A DNA stretch of 64,000 bases from Paenarthrobacter aurescens TC1. GTDB lineage: Bacteria; Actinomycetota; Actinomycetes; Actinomycetales; Micrococcaceae. A program made the position numbers and the translations under genes. The notes below the pieces were generated by a model. The model did no database searches and was not told the origin of the DNA. It worked only from the letters and a program-made list of their open reading frames with translations. The stretch is from assembly GCA_000014925.1 (NCBI GenBank), contig CP000474.1, positions 1,302,001 through 1,366,000 of the forward strand, written 5' to 3'. Shown here in pieces: positions 46,753-54,964 of this stretch (within the stretch, counting starts at the first letter, position 1; the number at the start of each line of letters is the position of its first letter).

Positions 46753-47541
46753 ATGGCCACCCGTCGTCCAAAGGTTCCCAGGGCCGACGCCCTTGGCCGT
46801 CCGTCCAGCGGTGCTGGTCCGTCCAGCGGTGCCCGTCCGTCCAGCGGTGCCCGTCCGTCCAGCGGTGCCCGTCCCGCCGGTGATGCCCTCACGGGTCCTG
46901 AGGCCGCAGGCTCCGAAGGGGCCGATGTCATCAAGGCCGAGTTCGGCGGCGGGCGTTCCACGTCAAAGACACCGGCGACGACGGATGGCGGCAAAGCTTC
47001 GTCCACTGGCAGCAAGACGTCTACCGCCAGCAAGAGTTCCGCAGGCAGGAAACCTGCGGGACCCTCGACAAAAGCCGGGGACAAAGGTTCGGGAAAACAG
47101 GGATCCGAAAAGCCGGGCCCAACAGCCAAGGATGAGCGCGATCTGGATCCCGTACCGGCCAAGGCGTTCTCCGGCCGGATGCTCGCACTGGCTGTGGTGA
47201 TGATTGCCATCACCATTCTGCTGGCCCCCACTGTGAAGATTTTCCTGGAGAAACGCGCCGAAATCTCCGCGCTGGAAGCGGAAATTGCCGGCAGGAAAGC
47301 GGAGCAATCCGAGCTGAACAAACAGCTCTCCCGGTGGCAGGACCCCAACTACGTGAAACAGCAGGCCCGCGACCGCATTAACATGGTTATGCCGGGTGAA
47401 ACAGGTTACTGGGTGTTTGGGGGAGAAGAAGCCGCCGGCACACCGGGTGGCCGCACCGGCTCCGGATCGTCGGCAAACCCGGAGAATCTGCCCTGGGTGG
47501 ATGCTCTCTGGGAGTCAATCAGACGATCGGCAACTGACTAA
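46753..47541 (+). CDS. Septum formation initiator protein (FtsB/DivIC family) with long disordered N-terminus
   Basis: A bitopic division protein that would join FtsL/FtsQ in the divisome. After about 140 Ser/Gly/Lys-rich, disordered cytoplasmic residues comes one membrane segment (MLALAVVMIAITILLAPTV, about residues 143-161), a coiled coil (EKRAEISALEAEIAGRKAEQSELNKQLS) and the conserved WQDPNYVKQQARDRINMVMPGETGYWV. Position after eno and before DUF501 and ppx is the usual actinobacterial context. The 262 residues are long for the family because of the N-terminus, which includes an 18-bp tandem repeat. ATG 46753 follows CAGGAG. Confidence 0.9.
   Translation: MATRRPKVPRADALGRPSSGAGPSSGARPSSGARPSSGARPAGDALTGPEAAGSEGADVIKAEFGGGRSTSKTPATTDGGKASSTGSKTSTASKSSAGRKPAGPSTKAGDKGSGKQGSEKPGPTAKDERDLDPVPAKAFSGRMLALAVVMIAITILLAPTVKIFLEKRAEISALEAEIAGRKAEQSELNKQLSRWQDPNYVKQQARDRINMVMPGETGYWVFGGEEAAGTPGGRTGSGSSANPENLPWVDALWESIRRSATD
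46801..46872 (+). repeat. Four tandem 18-bp units in the septum-initiator gene
   Basis: The unit CCGTCCAGCGGTGCCCGT occurs at 46801 (two changes), 46819, 46837 and 46855. It encodes Pro-Ser-Ser-Gly-Ala-Arg (first copy ends Gly). Three copies are identical in DNA, suggesting recent expansion and likely length variation between strains. Confidence 0.92.
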
Positions 47542-47576
47542 ACGCGGTGCCCGCCGCCGTCGTGTCCGCATGGGAC

Positions 47577-48293
47577 ATGACAAAAGGGGCAGGAAGGTTG
47601 GCAGCGCAAGTGGAAGAGAACACGGCAGCCGTGCCGCAGGAATCCCGCCAGCCATCAGCACACGATCTTGAGGTCCTGAGCCGACAGTTGGGCAGGCCGG
47701 TCCGGGATGTTGTTGAGATCCCGGCCAGGTGCGTCTGCGGTAACCCCTTGGTGGCCGCTACTGCTCCGCGGCTCAGCAACGGAACACCGTTCCCCACCAC
47801 GTTCTACCTGACCCATCCGGTCATCACGTCCGCAGTGTCACGCCTTGAAGCGGGCGGGCTCATGACTGAGATGAACGAGCGACTGACCGCCGACCAAGAG
47901 CTGGCCGGTGCCTACAGGGGCGCCCATGACGCTTACCTTCAGGCTCGCAACGAGATCGCCGGCCGCTCCGGCACCGGAGCCGTGCCCGAAATCGACGGCA
48001 TCTCCGCCGGTGGCATGCCCACCCGCGTGAAGTGCCTGCACGTCCTGGTAGGTCACTCGTTGGCTGCCGGACCGGGCGTCAATCCGCTGGGCGACGAAGC
48101 CCTGGACGCCATCACCGAGTGGTGGACCAAGGACCGCTGCTATTGCGACGGCGCCTGGGACACTGCCGGCGAGGCTCCTTCGCGGGACTTGAGCCGCCAT
48201 GGTCCGCAAGGATTGCCGGACATCGTGGGGCGTCCCGCGCCCGTGCGGAAGTCAAAGACCGAATCCCACGGCGAGCAGGAAGGCACCGCATGA
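47577..48293 (+). CDS. DUF501 domain-containing protein
   Basis: A roughly 238-residue cytoplasmic protein of the DUF501 family, whose function is unknown. Family features are the cysteine pair IPARCVCGNPLVAATAPRL, GTPFPTTFYLTHPVITSAVSRLEAGG, and the C-terminal VKCLHVLVGHSLAAGPGVNPLGDEAL with KDRCYCDG. The conserved cysteines and histidines may bind metal. It sits between the septum-initiator and ppx genes, an order common in Actinobacteria. The start is uncertain: ATG 47577 has no good binding site, and a GTG at 47547 or one after AGGAAGG are alternatives. Confidence 0.85.
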   Translation: MTKGAGRLAAQVEENTAAVPQESRQPSAHDLEVLSRQLGRPVRDVVEIPARCVCGNPLVAATAPRLSNGTPFPTTFYLTHPVITSAVSRLEAGGLMTEMNERLTADQELAGAYRGAHDAYLQARNEIAGRSGTGAVPEIDGISAGGMPTRVKCLHVLVGHSLAAGPGVNPLGDEALDAITEWWTKDRCYCDGAWDTAGEAPSRDLSRHGPQGLPDIVGRPAPVRKSKTESHGEQEGTA

Positions 48294-49258
48294 GCCGCGT
48301 GGCTGCCATTGACTGCGGAACCAACTCCATTCGCCTCCTCATCGCCGACTCCTCGGTTGGGGCGTCGGAGAAGGATGGGCCAGGTCCGCTGACCGATATC
48401 GTGCGTGAAATGCGCGTGGTGCGGCTGGGCCAGGGCGTTGATGCCACTGGCGAGTTGGCTCCAGAGGCCTTGGAGCGCACGTTCGCCGCAACCCGGGACT
48501 ATGCCGCGCTCATCAAGGAACACGGTGCCGGGCGCGTTCGTTTCGCGGCCACGTCGGCCACTCGTGATGCCAGCAACCGCCAAGTCTTTGTGGACGGTAT
48601 CCGGGAGCTCCTGGGCGTGCAGCCGGAGGTCATTTCCGGTGACGAGGAAGCTGCCCTGTCCTTCGCGGGAGCCAGCAGCGTCCTGCCCGCCACGGGAAAG
48701 GACCCCATTCTGGTGGTGGACCTTGGCGGCGGCAGCACTGAATTCGTTGTGGGTGATTCCAGCGGCGTTATCGCGGCCCGCTCGGTTGACATCGGCTGCG
48801 TGCGATTGACCGAACGTCACCTCCGCAGCGATCCGCCCACCGCTGCGCAAATCGCCGCAGCAGAGGCCGACGTCGACGCCGCGCTTGATCTTGCCGCGCA
48901 GACAGTGCCGCTTGACCGCGCCACTGCCGTGGTTGGTGTCGCCGGTTCCATCACCACCATCACCGCTCACGCGCTGGGCCTGAGCGAATACCAGCCGAAC
49001 CGCATCCACGGCGCTTCACTGGACCTTGAAACCATTAGCGACGCGTGCACCAGCCTGCTGGAAATGACGCGGGACGAACGTGCCGCGCTGCCGTACATGC
49101 ACCCGGGACGCGTGGACGTCATCGGAGCCGGAGCCCTGGTGTGGCGCCGCATCCTTACCAGGCTGTCCGCCGTCAGTAACGGGGCCATCCGTACAGCTGT
49201 CTCCAGCGAACACGACATCCTGGACGGCATCGCCCTGAGTATCCGGGATGGCCAATGA
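48290..49258 (+). CDS. Ppx/GppA family exopolyphosphatase
   Basis: This enzyme removes phosphate from polyphosphate or from pppGpp. The 322-residue protein has the actin-like ATPase fold: VAAIDCGTNSIRLLIAD (phosphate loop 1), FAATSATRDASNRQVF, ISGDEEAALSFAG (catalytic Glu), ILVVDLGGGSTEFVVG (loop 2) and VVGVAGSITTITAHAL. Only the two core domains are present, the short form typical of Actinobacteria. ATG 48290 overlaps the DUF501 stop and follows GCAGGAAGG. Its own stop overlaps the protease start by four bases. Confidence 0.92.
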   Translation: MSRVAAIDCGTNSIRLLIADSSVGASEKDGPGPLTDIVREMRVVRLGQGVDATGELAPEALERTFAATRDYAALIKEHGAGRVRFAATSATRDASNRQVFVDGIRELLGVQPEVISGDEEAALSFAGASSVLPATGKDPILVVDLGGGSTEFVVGDSSGVIAARSVDIGCVRLTERHLRSDPPTAAQIAAAEADVDAALDLAAQTVPLDRATAVVGVAGSITTITAHALGLSEYQPNRIHGASLDLETISDACTSLLEMTRDERAALPYMHPGRVDVIGAGALVWRRILTRLSAVSNGAIRTAVSSEHDILDGIALSIRDGQ

Positions 49259-50661
49259 CATTGCGACATCGTCGTACCCTCTCCGCTGCGCTTGCCACCA
49301 CCCTGGCCGGCGGGGCGCTGGCGGGTGCGCTGTTGTCGGCTCCGGCCGCCAATGCAGACGCGTGGCGGGACAAGGAGTACTGGCTCAAGGAATCGGGAGT
49401 CACCAACGCCTGGCAGGTCTCCAAGGGCGCCGGAGTCAAAGTTGCGATCATCGATAGCGGTGTTGACGGAACCCACCCTGACCTCAAGGGTGTGGTGGTC
49501 GGAGGGACAGATGTCTCAGGGGCCGGCGCTCCCAACGGACAAAAGAGCATCGGCGCCAAGACCGAGCACGGCACGCTGGTGGCCACGATGCTGGCCGGGC
49601 GCGGCCACACCACGCCCACCCCTTCGCCCTCACCGTCGGCATCTGCGTCAGCGGCTCCAGCGCCGCCGCCACCGCCACCAACTACGCCGCCTGCCGGGGG
49701 ACCGGACGGGATCACAGGAGTTGCGCCCGAAGCTGAGATCCTGGCCATCTCAACCTGGCTCGGCTCGCCCAACCCGGGCGGCAAGACGGACCAGGAACAA
49801 ATACCCGAGGCCGTGCGCTGGGCCGTGGACAACGGCGCAAAGGTTATCAACATTTCCCTGGGCAGCACTTCGCCTGATTGGCCGCAGAGCTGGGACGCAG
49901 CGTTCCTGTACGCAGAGCAAAAAGATGTGGTGATCGTTGCGGCCGCCGGAAACCGCGTGGGTGGCAACATCCAAGTTGGTGCCCCGGCCACCATCCCCGG
50001 CGTTCTCACTGTGGCCGGGCTGGACGGCGAGGGGCGCGCCAGCGTGGACTCATCGTCCCAAGGCATCAGTATCGGAGTGGCCGCCCCTGCGGAGAAACTG
50101 GTGGGCGGCATTCCCGGCGGCTCGTATGCCGAGTGGGCGGGAACGTCCGGAGCGGCTCCCATCGTTTCGGGTGTGGCAGCACTCATCCGTTCAAAGTGGC
50201 CGGAAATGAGCGCCACCCAGGTCATCAACAGGATCGTCAGCACTGCCAAGGACGCGGGTGCTCCAGGCAAGGACCCTCTTTATGGCTTCGGCATCCTCGA
50301 CGCTGAGGCCGCGCTGAAGAATGACGTGCCAACCACCAGCACCAACCCGTTGGGTTCCATCGGGGACTGGATCCGTGTCCATCGCCGCGGCGTCTTCTCC
50401 GAGCCCTCACAGGCGCCCGTGGCAAGTCCCACAAGCGCCCCTCCCACGCTCGCCGATCCCACCGTCCCTGTTGCGAAGACGCCGGCGACCATGGATGACG
50501 CCCTTCCTGCCGCCGTCGTGCTTGGTTTTGGCGCCTTGTTCGCTGCGATTCTGACGGGTGCTGCAATCCAGTTGCGGAGGGTCTCAAAGAACCCGCCGGC
50601 GGTGCCCGAGGAAGCTGAAACGGGCGCCCTTTTGAAGGTGGATCCGCCCGGCAGGACGTAG
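49255..50661 (+). CDS. S8 family serine peptidase (subtilase) with C-terminal membrane anchor
   Basis: A 468-residue secreted, membrane-anchored subtilase, similar in layout to mycosin-like proteases. It has a signal peptide (RRTLSAALATTLAGGALAGA, cleavage near residue 34). The catalytic triad is Asp67 (IIDSGVDG), His105 (EHGTLVATM) and Ser298 (WAGTSGAAP), with the oxyanion Asn in AAAGNRVGG. A Pro/Ser/Ala-rich insert of about 35 residues follows the His. After the domain comes a proline-rich linker and one hydrophobic segment near residues 420-440 with a basic tail. No propeptide is obvious. It overlaps ppx by four bases. The substrate is unknown; no ESX genes are near. Confidence 0.88.
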   Translation: MTLRHRRTLSAALATTLAGGALAGALLSAPAANADAWRDKEYWLKESGVTNAWQVSKGAGVKVAIIDSGVDGTHPDLKGVVVGGTDVSGAGAPNGQKSIGAKTEHGTLVATMLAGRGHTTPTPSPSPSASASAAPAPPPPPPTTPPAGGPDGITGVAPEAEILAISTWLGSPNPGGKTDQEQIPEAVRWAVDNGAKVINISLGSTSPDWPQSWDAAFLYAEQKDVVIVAAAGNRVGGNIQVGAPATIPGVLTVAGLDGEGRASVDSSSQGISIGVAAPAEKLVGGIPGGSYAEWAGTSGAAPIVSGVAALIRSKWPEMSATQVINRIVSTAKDAGAPGKDPLYGFGILDAEAALKNDVPTTSTNPLGSIGDWIRVHRRGVFSEPSQAPVASPTSAPPTLADPTVPVAKTPATMDDALPAAVVLGFGALFAAILTGAAIQLRRVSKNPPAVPEEAETGALLKVDPPGRT

Positions 50662-50699
50662 TTAGTGAAGATTTTCACAAAGTACTGTACTCTGGACTC

Positions 50700-52154
50700 A
50701 TGGCAACCACCCCAGAGCTCATTGACCGTCCCCGGGTTCTCGTCGTCGGCGGCGGCTACGTCGGCCTGTACGTAGCACTCAAACTGCAGAAGAAGATCGC
50801 GAATGCAGGCGGAATCGTCACCGTCGTTGATCCACTGCCGTACATGACCTACCAGCCCTTCCTCCCGGAAGTAGCCGGTGGCAACATCGAGGCACGCCAC
50901 GCCGTCGTCTCCCATCGTCAGCACCTCAAGCAGACTGAGCTCATCCAGGGCCGCGTCACCAGCATCGACCACGCCAACCGGACCGCGGTTATCGCCCCGT
51001 CCGATGGCGGCGAGAACTTCGAGATCCCGTACTTCGATGTCGTGATCGCAGCAGGCGCCATCACCCGTACCTTCCCCATCAAGGGCCTCGCGGACAAGGG
51101 CATCGGCCTGAAGACCATCGAGGAAGCCGTTGCACTGCGCAACAAGGTGTTGGAGCGCATCGAAGCCGCGTCCACCATGACTGACCCCGCAGAGCGCGCC
51201 AAGGCACTGACCTTCGTTGTTGTTGGCGGCGGTTTTGCAGGCATCGAATGCCTCACCGAAATGGAAGACCTTGCCCGCGCCGCTGTACGGAATAACCCGC
51301 GCATCCGTCAGGAAGAAGTCCGCTTCATCCTGGTTGAAGCCATGGGCCGCATCATGCCCGAGGTCACCGCTTCGCAGGCCGAGTGGGTTGTGGAGCACCT
51401 CCGCAGCCGTGGCATCGAAGTACTCCTGAACACTTCCCTTGACAGCGCTGAGGGCAACCTCAAGCTGATCAACCTCCCGGACAAGACCCCTGCCGGCGAA
51501 GTTGACGCGGACACCTTGGTATGGGCTGCCGGCGTGCAGGCCAACCCGATGATCCGCTCCACCGACTTCCCGCTGGAACCGCGTGGCCGCGTCCGCGTCC
51601 TCCCGGACCTGCGTATCGCAGGCGACGAAGGCATTGTGGAGAACGCCTGGGCCGCCGGCGACATCGCCGCCGTTCCGGACCTCACGGGCAAGGGCCTGCC
51701 GGACGGCACCTGCGTCCCCAACGCCCAGCACGCACTGCGCCAGGCAAAGAAGCTCGCAAAGAACCTCTGGGCTTCCCGCTGGGACAAGCCGCTGCACGAC
51801 TACAAGCACAAGAACCTCGGTGCCGTAGCCGGATTCGGCGAGTGGAAGGGTGTTGCCAACATCAACCTGCTCGGCCGCATCGGTCTCAAGGGCGGCCTCG
51901 CCTGGCTGGCCCACCGTGGTTACCACGGCATGGCCATGCCCACGGTTGAGCGCAAGTTCCGTGTGATCTTCGGCTGGATCCTGGCCTTCTTCGCCGGCCG
52001 CGACACCACGCAGCTGATGGACCTGGACAACCCGCGCGGTGCCTTCGTGGCCGCAGCCACCCCGGCTCCCAAGCCCGCCGCCGCTCCGGCGCCGGTGGAA
52101 GCCAAGCCGGTTGCCGAGGAAGTCAAGACTCCGGTAACTGCTGACGCCAAGTAG
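50700..52154 (+). CDS. Type II NADH dehydrogenase (NDH-2 family NAD(P)/FAD-dependent oxidoreductase)
   Basis: A 484-residue flavoprotein that passes electrons from NADH to quinone without pumping protons. FAD-binding VLVVGGGYVGLYVAL is at residues 11-25, and the NADH-binding VVVGGGFAGIECLTEMEDL is near residue 175. The late ENAWAAGDIAAVPDLTGKGLPDGTCVPNAQHALRQAK with conserved Ala-Gly-Asp contacts FAD, and AQHAxRQ is a quinone-site signature of NDH-2. The hydrophobic GWILAFFAGRDTTQLM region near the C-terminus helps membrane attachment. An Ala/Pro-rich tail follows. TACTCT lies six bases before ATG 50700, a leaderless pattern. Confidence 0.92.
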   Translation: MATTPELIDRPRVLVVGGGYVGLYVALKLQKKIANAGGIVTVVDPLPYMTYQPFLPEVAGGNIEARHAVVSHRQHLKQTELIQGRVTSIDHANRTAVIAPSDGGENFEIPYFDVVIAAGAITRTFPIKGLADKGIGLKTIEEAVALRNKVLERIEAASTMTDPAERAKALTFVVVGGGFAGIECLTEMEDLARAAVRNNPRIRQEEVRFILVEAMGRIMPEVTASQAEWVVEHLRSRGIEVLLNTSLDSAEGNLKLINLPDKTPAGEVDADTLVWAAGVQANPMIRSTDFPLEPRGRVRVLPDLRIAGDEGIVENAWAAGDIAAVPDLTGKGLPDGTCVPNAQHALRQAKKLAKNLWASRWDKPLHDYKHKNLGAVAGFGEWKGVANINLLGRIGLKGGLAWLAHRGYHGMAMPTVERKFRVIFGWILAFFAGRDTTQLMDLDNPRGAFVAAATPAPKPAAAPAPVEAKPVAEEVKTPVTADAK

Positions 52155-52162
52155 TACACGTA

Positions 52163-52200
52163 CGACGGCGGCCGTCCCCTTGAGGGGGTGGCCGCCGTCG
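52163..52200 (+). terminator. Terminator after the NDH-2 gene
   Basis: CGACGGCGGCC at 52163-52173 pairs with GGCCGCCGTCG at 52190-52200, with an inner CCCC/GGGG stem. GCGTTT follows. Confidence 0.8.
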
Positions 52201-52257
52201 GCGTTTAAACCGTCGGCGTAAAACGGTGGCACCGCGGCTGCGCCCTAGACTGTTGCC

Positions 52258-53178
52258 ATGTCAGGCGAAACCGATCTGAAGACACTCCTGGAATCCCTCC
52301 ATCCGGTAGCCCGCGACGGCGAGTACGTGTATGCCCTGTGGCCGCATGGTCGGCCATTGGAAGGCGGCATTGAAGCGGCCGTTCGTGAGGCCGAGGGCCT
52401 GACGGTTGTCCTTCACCGCGATGAAGCAGATTCGTTGGGCCTTAGCTACGATTTCGTGGCTACCTGGATCACGCTGCAGGTCCATTCGGCCCTGGAAGCC
52501 GTGGGTCTGACGGCGGCCGTCAGCGCGGCGCTGACGCACGCCGGCATCAGCTGCAACGTCCTCGCCGGTTTCCACCACGATCACCTTCTGGTGCCGTCGG
52601 CAGATGCGGGCCGGGCCATGGATGTGCTGCGGCTCCTGGCGCGGGGTGTGGTGCTGCGTTCTGAGAAGCCGGAAGATCGGCCGGAGATCCTGGAGCTTAC
52701 GGCCCGGGCGTTTTCCGTCTCTCCCGTGACTGGCGAACCCGTTGAGGGCACCCCGATTGAAGTGGGGCTGCTGCGGGAGCTTTTCGAGTGCAGCGAGTAC
52801 ATTCCGGAGCTCAGCATCGTGGCGGAGATGGGTGGTGAAATCGTGGGGCATGCCATCAGCACGCGGGGCTGGATCGAGGACCTGGAACTGGTTGCCCTCG
52901 GCCCGATCGGCGTACTTCCTCCCTTCCAGCGCCGTGGAGTGGGTTCTGCATTGATGCGCGAGACAGCGGCCCGCGCCACTGCCCTCGGAGAGCCCGGGAT
53001 CGCCCTGCTCGGCAGCCCTCTCTACTACCCGCGCTTCGGATATGTGCCGGCCACCTCCTTGGGCGTTGAACCGCCCGAGGCGGTGTGGGGCGATCACTTC
53101 CAGTTACTGACCTTGCCGGGATGGCCCGATGACGTCCGCGGCACCTTCCGCTACGCGGAGCCGTTCAACCGGCTCTAG
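52258..53178 (+). CDS. ACT-domain / GNAT acetyltransferase fusion protein
   Basis: A 306-residue two-domain protein. Residues 1-130 resemble the DUF2241/ACT_7 fold (LKTLLESLHPVARDGEYVYALWP, ISCNVLAGFHHDHLLVPSADAGRAMDVL). Residues 135-306 are a GNAT N-acetyltransferase of the YhbS type, with the acetyl-CoA loop GVLPPFQRRGVGSALMRE and the LLGSPLYYPRFGYVPA end. Both halves also occur as separate proteins, so this is a natural fusion in which the ACT part may bind an amino acid and gate the transferase. TAGACT lies six bases before ATG 52258 (leaderless pattern). Confidence 0.85.
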   Translation: MSGETDLKTLLESLHPVARDGEYVYALWPHGRPLEGGIEAAVREAEGLTVVLHRDEADSLGLSYDFVATWITLQVHSALEAVGLTAAVSAALTHAGISCNVLAGFHHDHLLVPSADAGRAMDVLRLLARGVVLRSEKPEDRPEILELTARAFSVSPVTGEPVEGTPIEVGLLRELFECSEYIPELSIVAEMGGEIVGHAISTRGWIEDLELVALGPIGVLPPFQRRGVGSALMRETAARATALGEPGIALLGSPLYYPRFGYVPATSLGVEPPEAVWGDHFQLLTLPGWPDDVRGTFRYAEPFNRL

Positions 53179-53199
53179 CTGGGATACCATGGTCCGGGC

Positions 53200-53273
53200 G
53201 CCCCAGTAGCCCAATTGGCAGAGGCAGCGGACTTAAAATCCGCGTGTTGTGGGTTCGAGTCCCACCTGGGGCA
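53200..53273 (+). tRNA. tRNA with anticodon TAA (tRNA-Leu by anticodon)
   Basis: A complete cloverleaf: acceptor GCCCCAG with CTGGGGC, anticodon arm GCGGA-CTTAAAA-TCCGC (anticodon TAA, reading UUA), T arm GTGGG-TTCGAGT-CCCAC and discriminator A. The 3' CCA is not encoded. The variable region is only about five bases (GTGTT), whereas leucine tRNAs normally have a long variable arm. The leucine assignment therefore rests on the anticodon alone. Confidence 0.88.
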
Positions 53274-53381
53274 CAAATGCAAGGCGAGAGCTCTTTCTCC
53301 CTTCCTGTGCGTCCATCCCTTCTTCAGCGCCTTTTCCCAGCAAGCTCGTAGATTCCCCACAGGCAACGAGTGTTATAGGGA

Positions 53382-53397
53382 TGTGACCTGAATCACT
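53382..53397. promoter_or_regulatory. Crp/GlxR-like site upstream of the amino-acid-binding lipoprotein gene
   Basis: TGTGACCTGAATCACT matches TGTGA-N6-TCACA with one change at the last base. It lies 100 bases before the start at 53497. A similar site lies upstream of livH (60151-60166). Confidence 0.6.
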
Positions 53398-53496
53398 TAT
53401 GTTCGCCCGGCAATTGCACTAGTTTGAGTCTTAATCAGGAACACCTGAGTAATCGCATCAAAGGCAGTTCGCACCTTTCGATCGAGGAGACAACGA

Positions 53497-54852
53497 ATGT
53501 TTGATCTTTCCCCAGCGGCGCCCCGAGCCGCCAAGCTAACAGCGCTTGGCATTGGGGTCGCTCTCTTGGCCACGGCTTGTGGTGGGTCTTCTACACCTAC
53601 CCAGACTGGGTCTCAATCCGCCGCCGCAGCAGGCATCGCCTGCCCGGCACCGAGCGGCGGGGCGGGAGCCGGCAACAGCCAGGCTGCCACCAACACGGGA
53701 TCCGTACCTCCCTCGACCACCACCACGGCTACGCCGCTTAAGCTTGGATCGCTCCTGCCGACGACGGGGTCGCTGGCGTTCCTCGGCCCACCCGAAATCG
53801 CTGGTGTCAACCTCGGCGTCAAGGAAGTCAACGACGCCGGTGGCGTTCTTGGTGCTCCTGTGGAAGTTGTCCACCGCGACTCCGGCGACACCAAAACTGA
53901 CATCGCTACCCAGTCCACCACAGCCCTGCTGGGCCAGGGTGTGAGTGCAGTTATCGGCGCCGCTTCCTCCGGCGTTTCCAAGACTGTCATCAACCAGATC
54001 ACCGGCGCTGGCGTCATCCACTTCTCGCCGGCGAACACCTCGCCGGACTTCACCACGTGGGATGACAAGGGCCTCTACTGGCGCACGGCACCGTCCGACG
54101 TCCTGCAGGGCAAGGTCCTCGGGAACTACATGGCTACCTGTGGTGCCCAGACCGTGGGCATGATCGTTCTCAACGACGCTTACGGAACCGGCCTCCAGAA
54201 GAACGTCAAGGAAGCCTTCGAGGCAGCCGGCGGCAAGGTTGTTGCTGAAGAGCTCTTCAACGAAGGTGACTCGCAGTTCAGCAGCCAGGTGGACAAGGTC
54301 CTCGCAGCCAAGCCGGATGCGATCGCCTTGATCACGTTCGACCAAGCCAAGAGCATCGTGCCTCTGATGACCGGCAAGGGCGTCAAGCCCACGCAGCTGT
54401 TCATGGTTGACGGCAACACCTCGGACTACAGCAAGGACTTCCAGGCAGGCACCATGAAGGGCGCACAGGGAACCATCCCCGGTACGTTCGCCAAGGATGC
54501 CTTCAAGCAGAAGCTCCTCGCAATCGATCCCGCACTGAAGGATTACAGCTACGCAGGTGAGTCCTACGACGCCGTGAACCTGATCGCGCTTGCCTCTGAG
54601 GCAGCCAAGAGCACCAAGGGCACGGACATCGCGGCCAAGCTCAAGGAAGTCTCTGAAGGCGGCGAGAAGTGCACGGACTTCCCGTCCTGCGTCACCCTGC
54701 TCCGCGAGGGCAAGGATATTGACTACGACGGACAGTCCGGTCCGGTAACGTTCTCCGATGCCGGTGACCCCACCGAGGCATACATCGGTATCTACGAATA
54801 CCAGGACGACAACACCTACAAGCCGGTCCGCGAAGAATTCGGCAAGCTCTAA
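53497..54852 (+). CDS. Branched-chain amino-acid ABC transporter substrate-binding lipoprotein (LivJ/LivK type)
   Basis: A 451-residue binding lipoprotein with a signal peptide ending in the lipobox LLATACGG (Cys28), then a Ser/Thr/Ala-rich linker of about 50 residues. The Peripla_BP_6 domain starts near residue 78 (LKLGSLLPTTGSLAFLGPPEIAGVNLGVKEVNDAGGVLG), with VIGAASSGVSKTVINQI and NDAYGTGLQKNVKEAFEAAGG as hallmarks. ATG 53497 follows GAGGAG. The transporter genes livHMGF are on the other strand beyond the lipid kinase; matching Crp-like sites support the pairing. A perfect hairpin follows. Confidence 0.9.
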   Translation: MFDLSPAAPRAAKLTALGIGVALLATACGGSSTPTQTGSQSAAAAGIACPAPSGGAGAGNSQAATNTGSVPPSTTTTATPLKLGSLLPTTGSLAFLGPPEIAGVNLGVKEVNDAGGVLGAPVEVVHRDSGDTKTDIATQSTTALLGQGVSAVIGAASSGVSKTVINQITGAGVIHFSPANTSPDFTTWDDKGLYWRTAPSDVLQGKVLGNYMATCGAQTVGMIVLNDAYGTGLQKNVKEAFEAAGGKVVAEELFNEGDSQFSSQVDKVLAAKPDAIALITFDQAKSIVPLMTGKGVKPTQLFMVDGNTSDYSKDFQAGTMKGAQGTIPGTFAKDAFKQKLLAIDPALKDYSYAGESYDAVNLIALASEAAKSTKGTDIAAKLKEVSEGGEKCTDFPSCVTLLREGKDIDYDGQSGPVTFSDAGDPTEAYIGIYEYQDDNTYKPVREEFGKL

Positions 54853-54880
54853 GCCGAACACGAGCTAGACCGCAGTCAGC

Positions 54881-54916
54881 AACAGGTCCCCTTCCTCACA
54901 AGGAAGGGGACCTGTT
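54881..54916 (+). terminator. Perfect 16-bp-stem hairpin after the binding-protein gene
   Basis: AACAGGTCCCCTTCCT at 54881-54896 pairs with AGGAAGGGGACCTGTT at 54901-54916 around a four-base loop. There is no U-run. Confidence 0.8.
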
Positions 54917-54964
54917 CCGCGTTAACCCCGGCTGTTACACAGGCGGTAGACCTACCATGTCCTC

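Noticed and set aside
50280..52232. 650-codon open frame on the minus strand opposite the NDH-2 gene
   Set aside because: It mirrors the codons of a clearly conserved NDH-2 gene in a high-GC genome, where antisense frames stay open by chance. The translation shows no domain and runs into the neighbouring protease gene.
53175..53366. 63-codon minus-strand frame across the tRNA
   Set aside because: It encodes DSNPQHADFKSAASANW, the familiar false protein produced by reading a tRNA backwards. The tRNA fold is clear.
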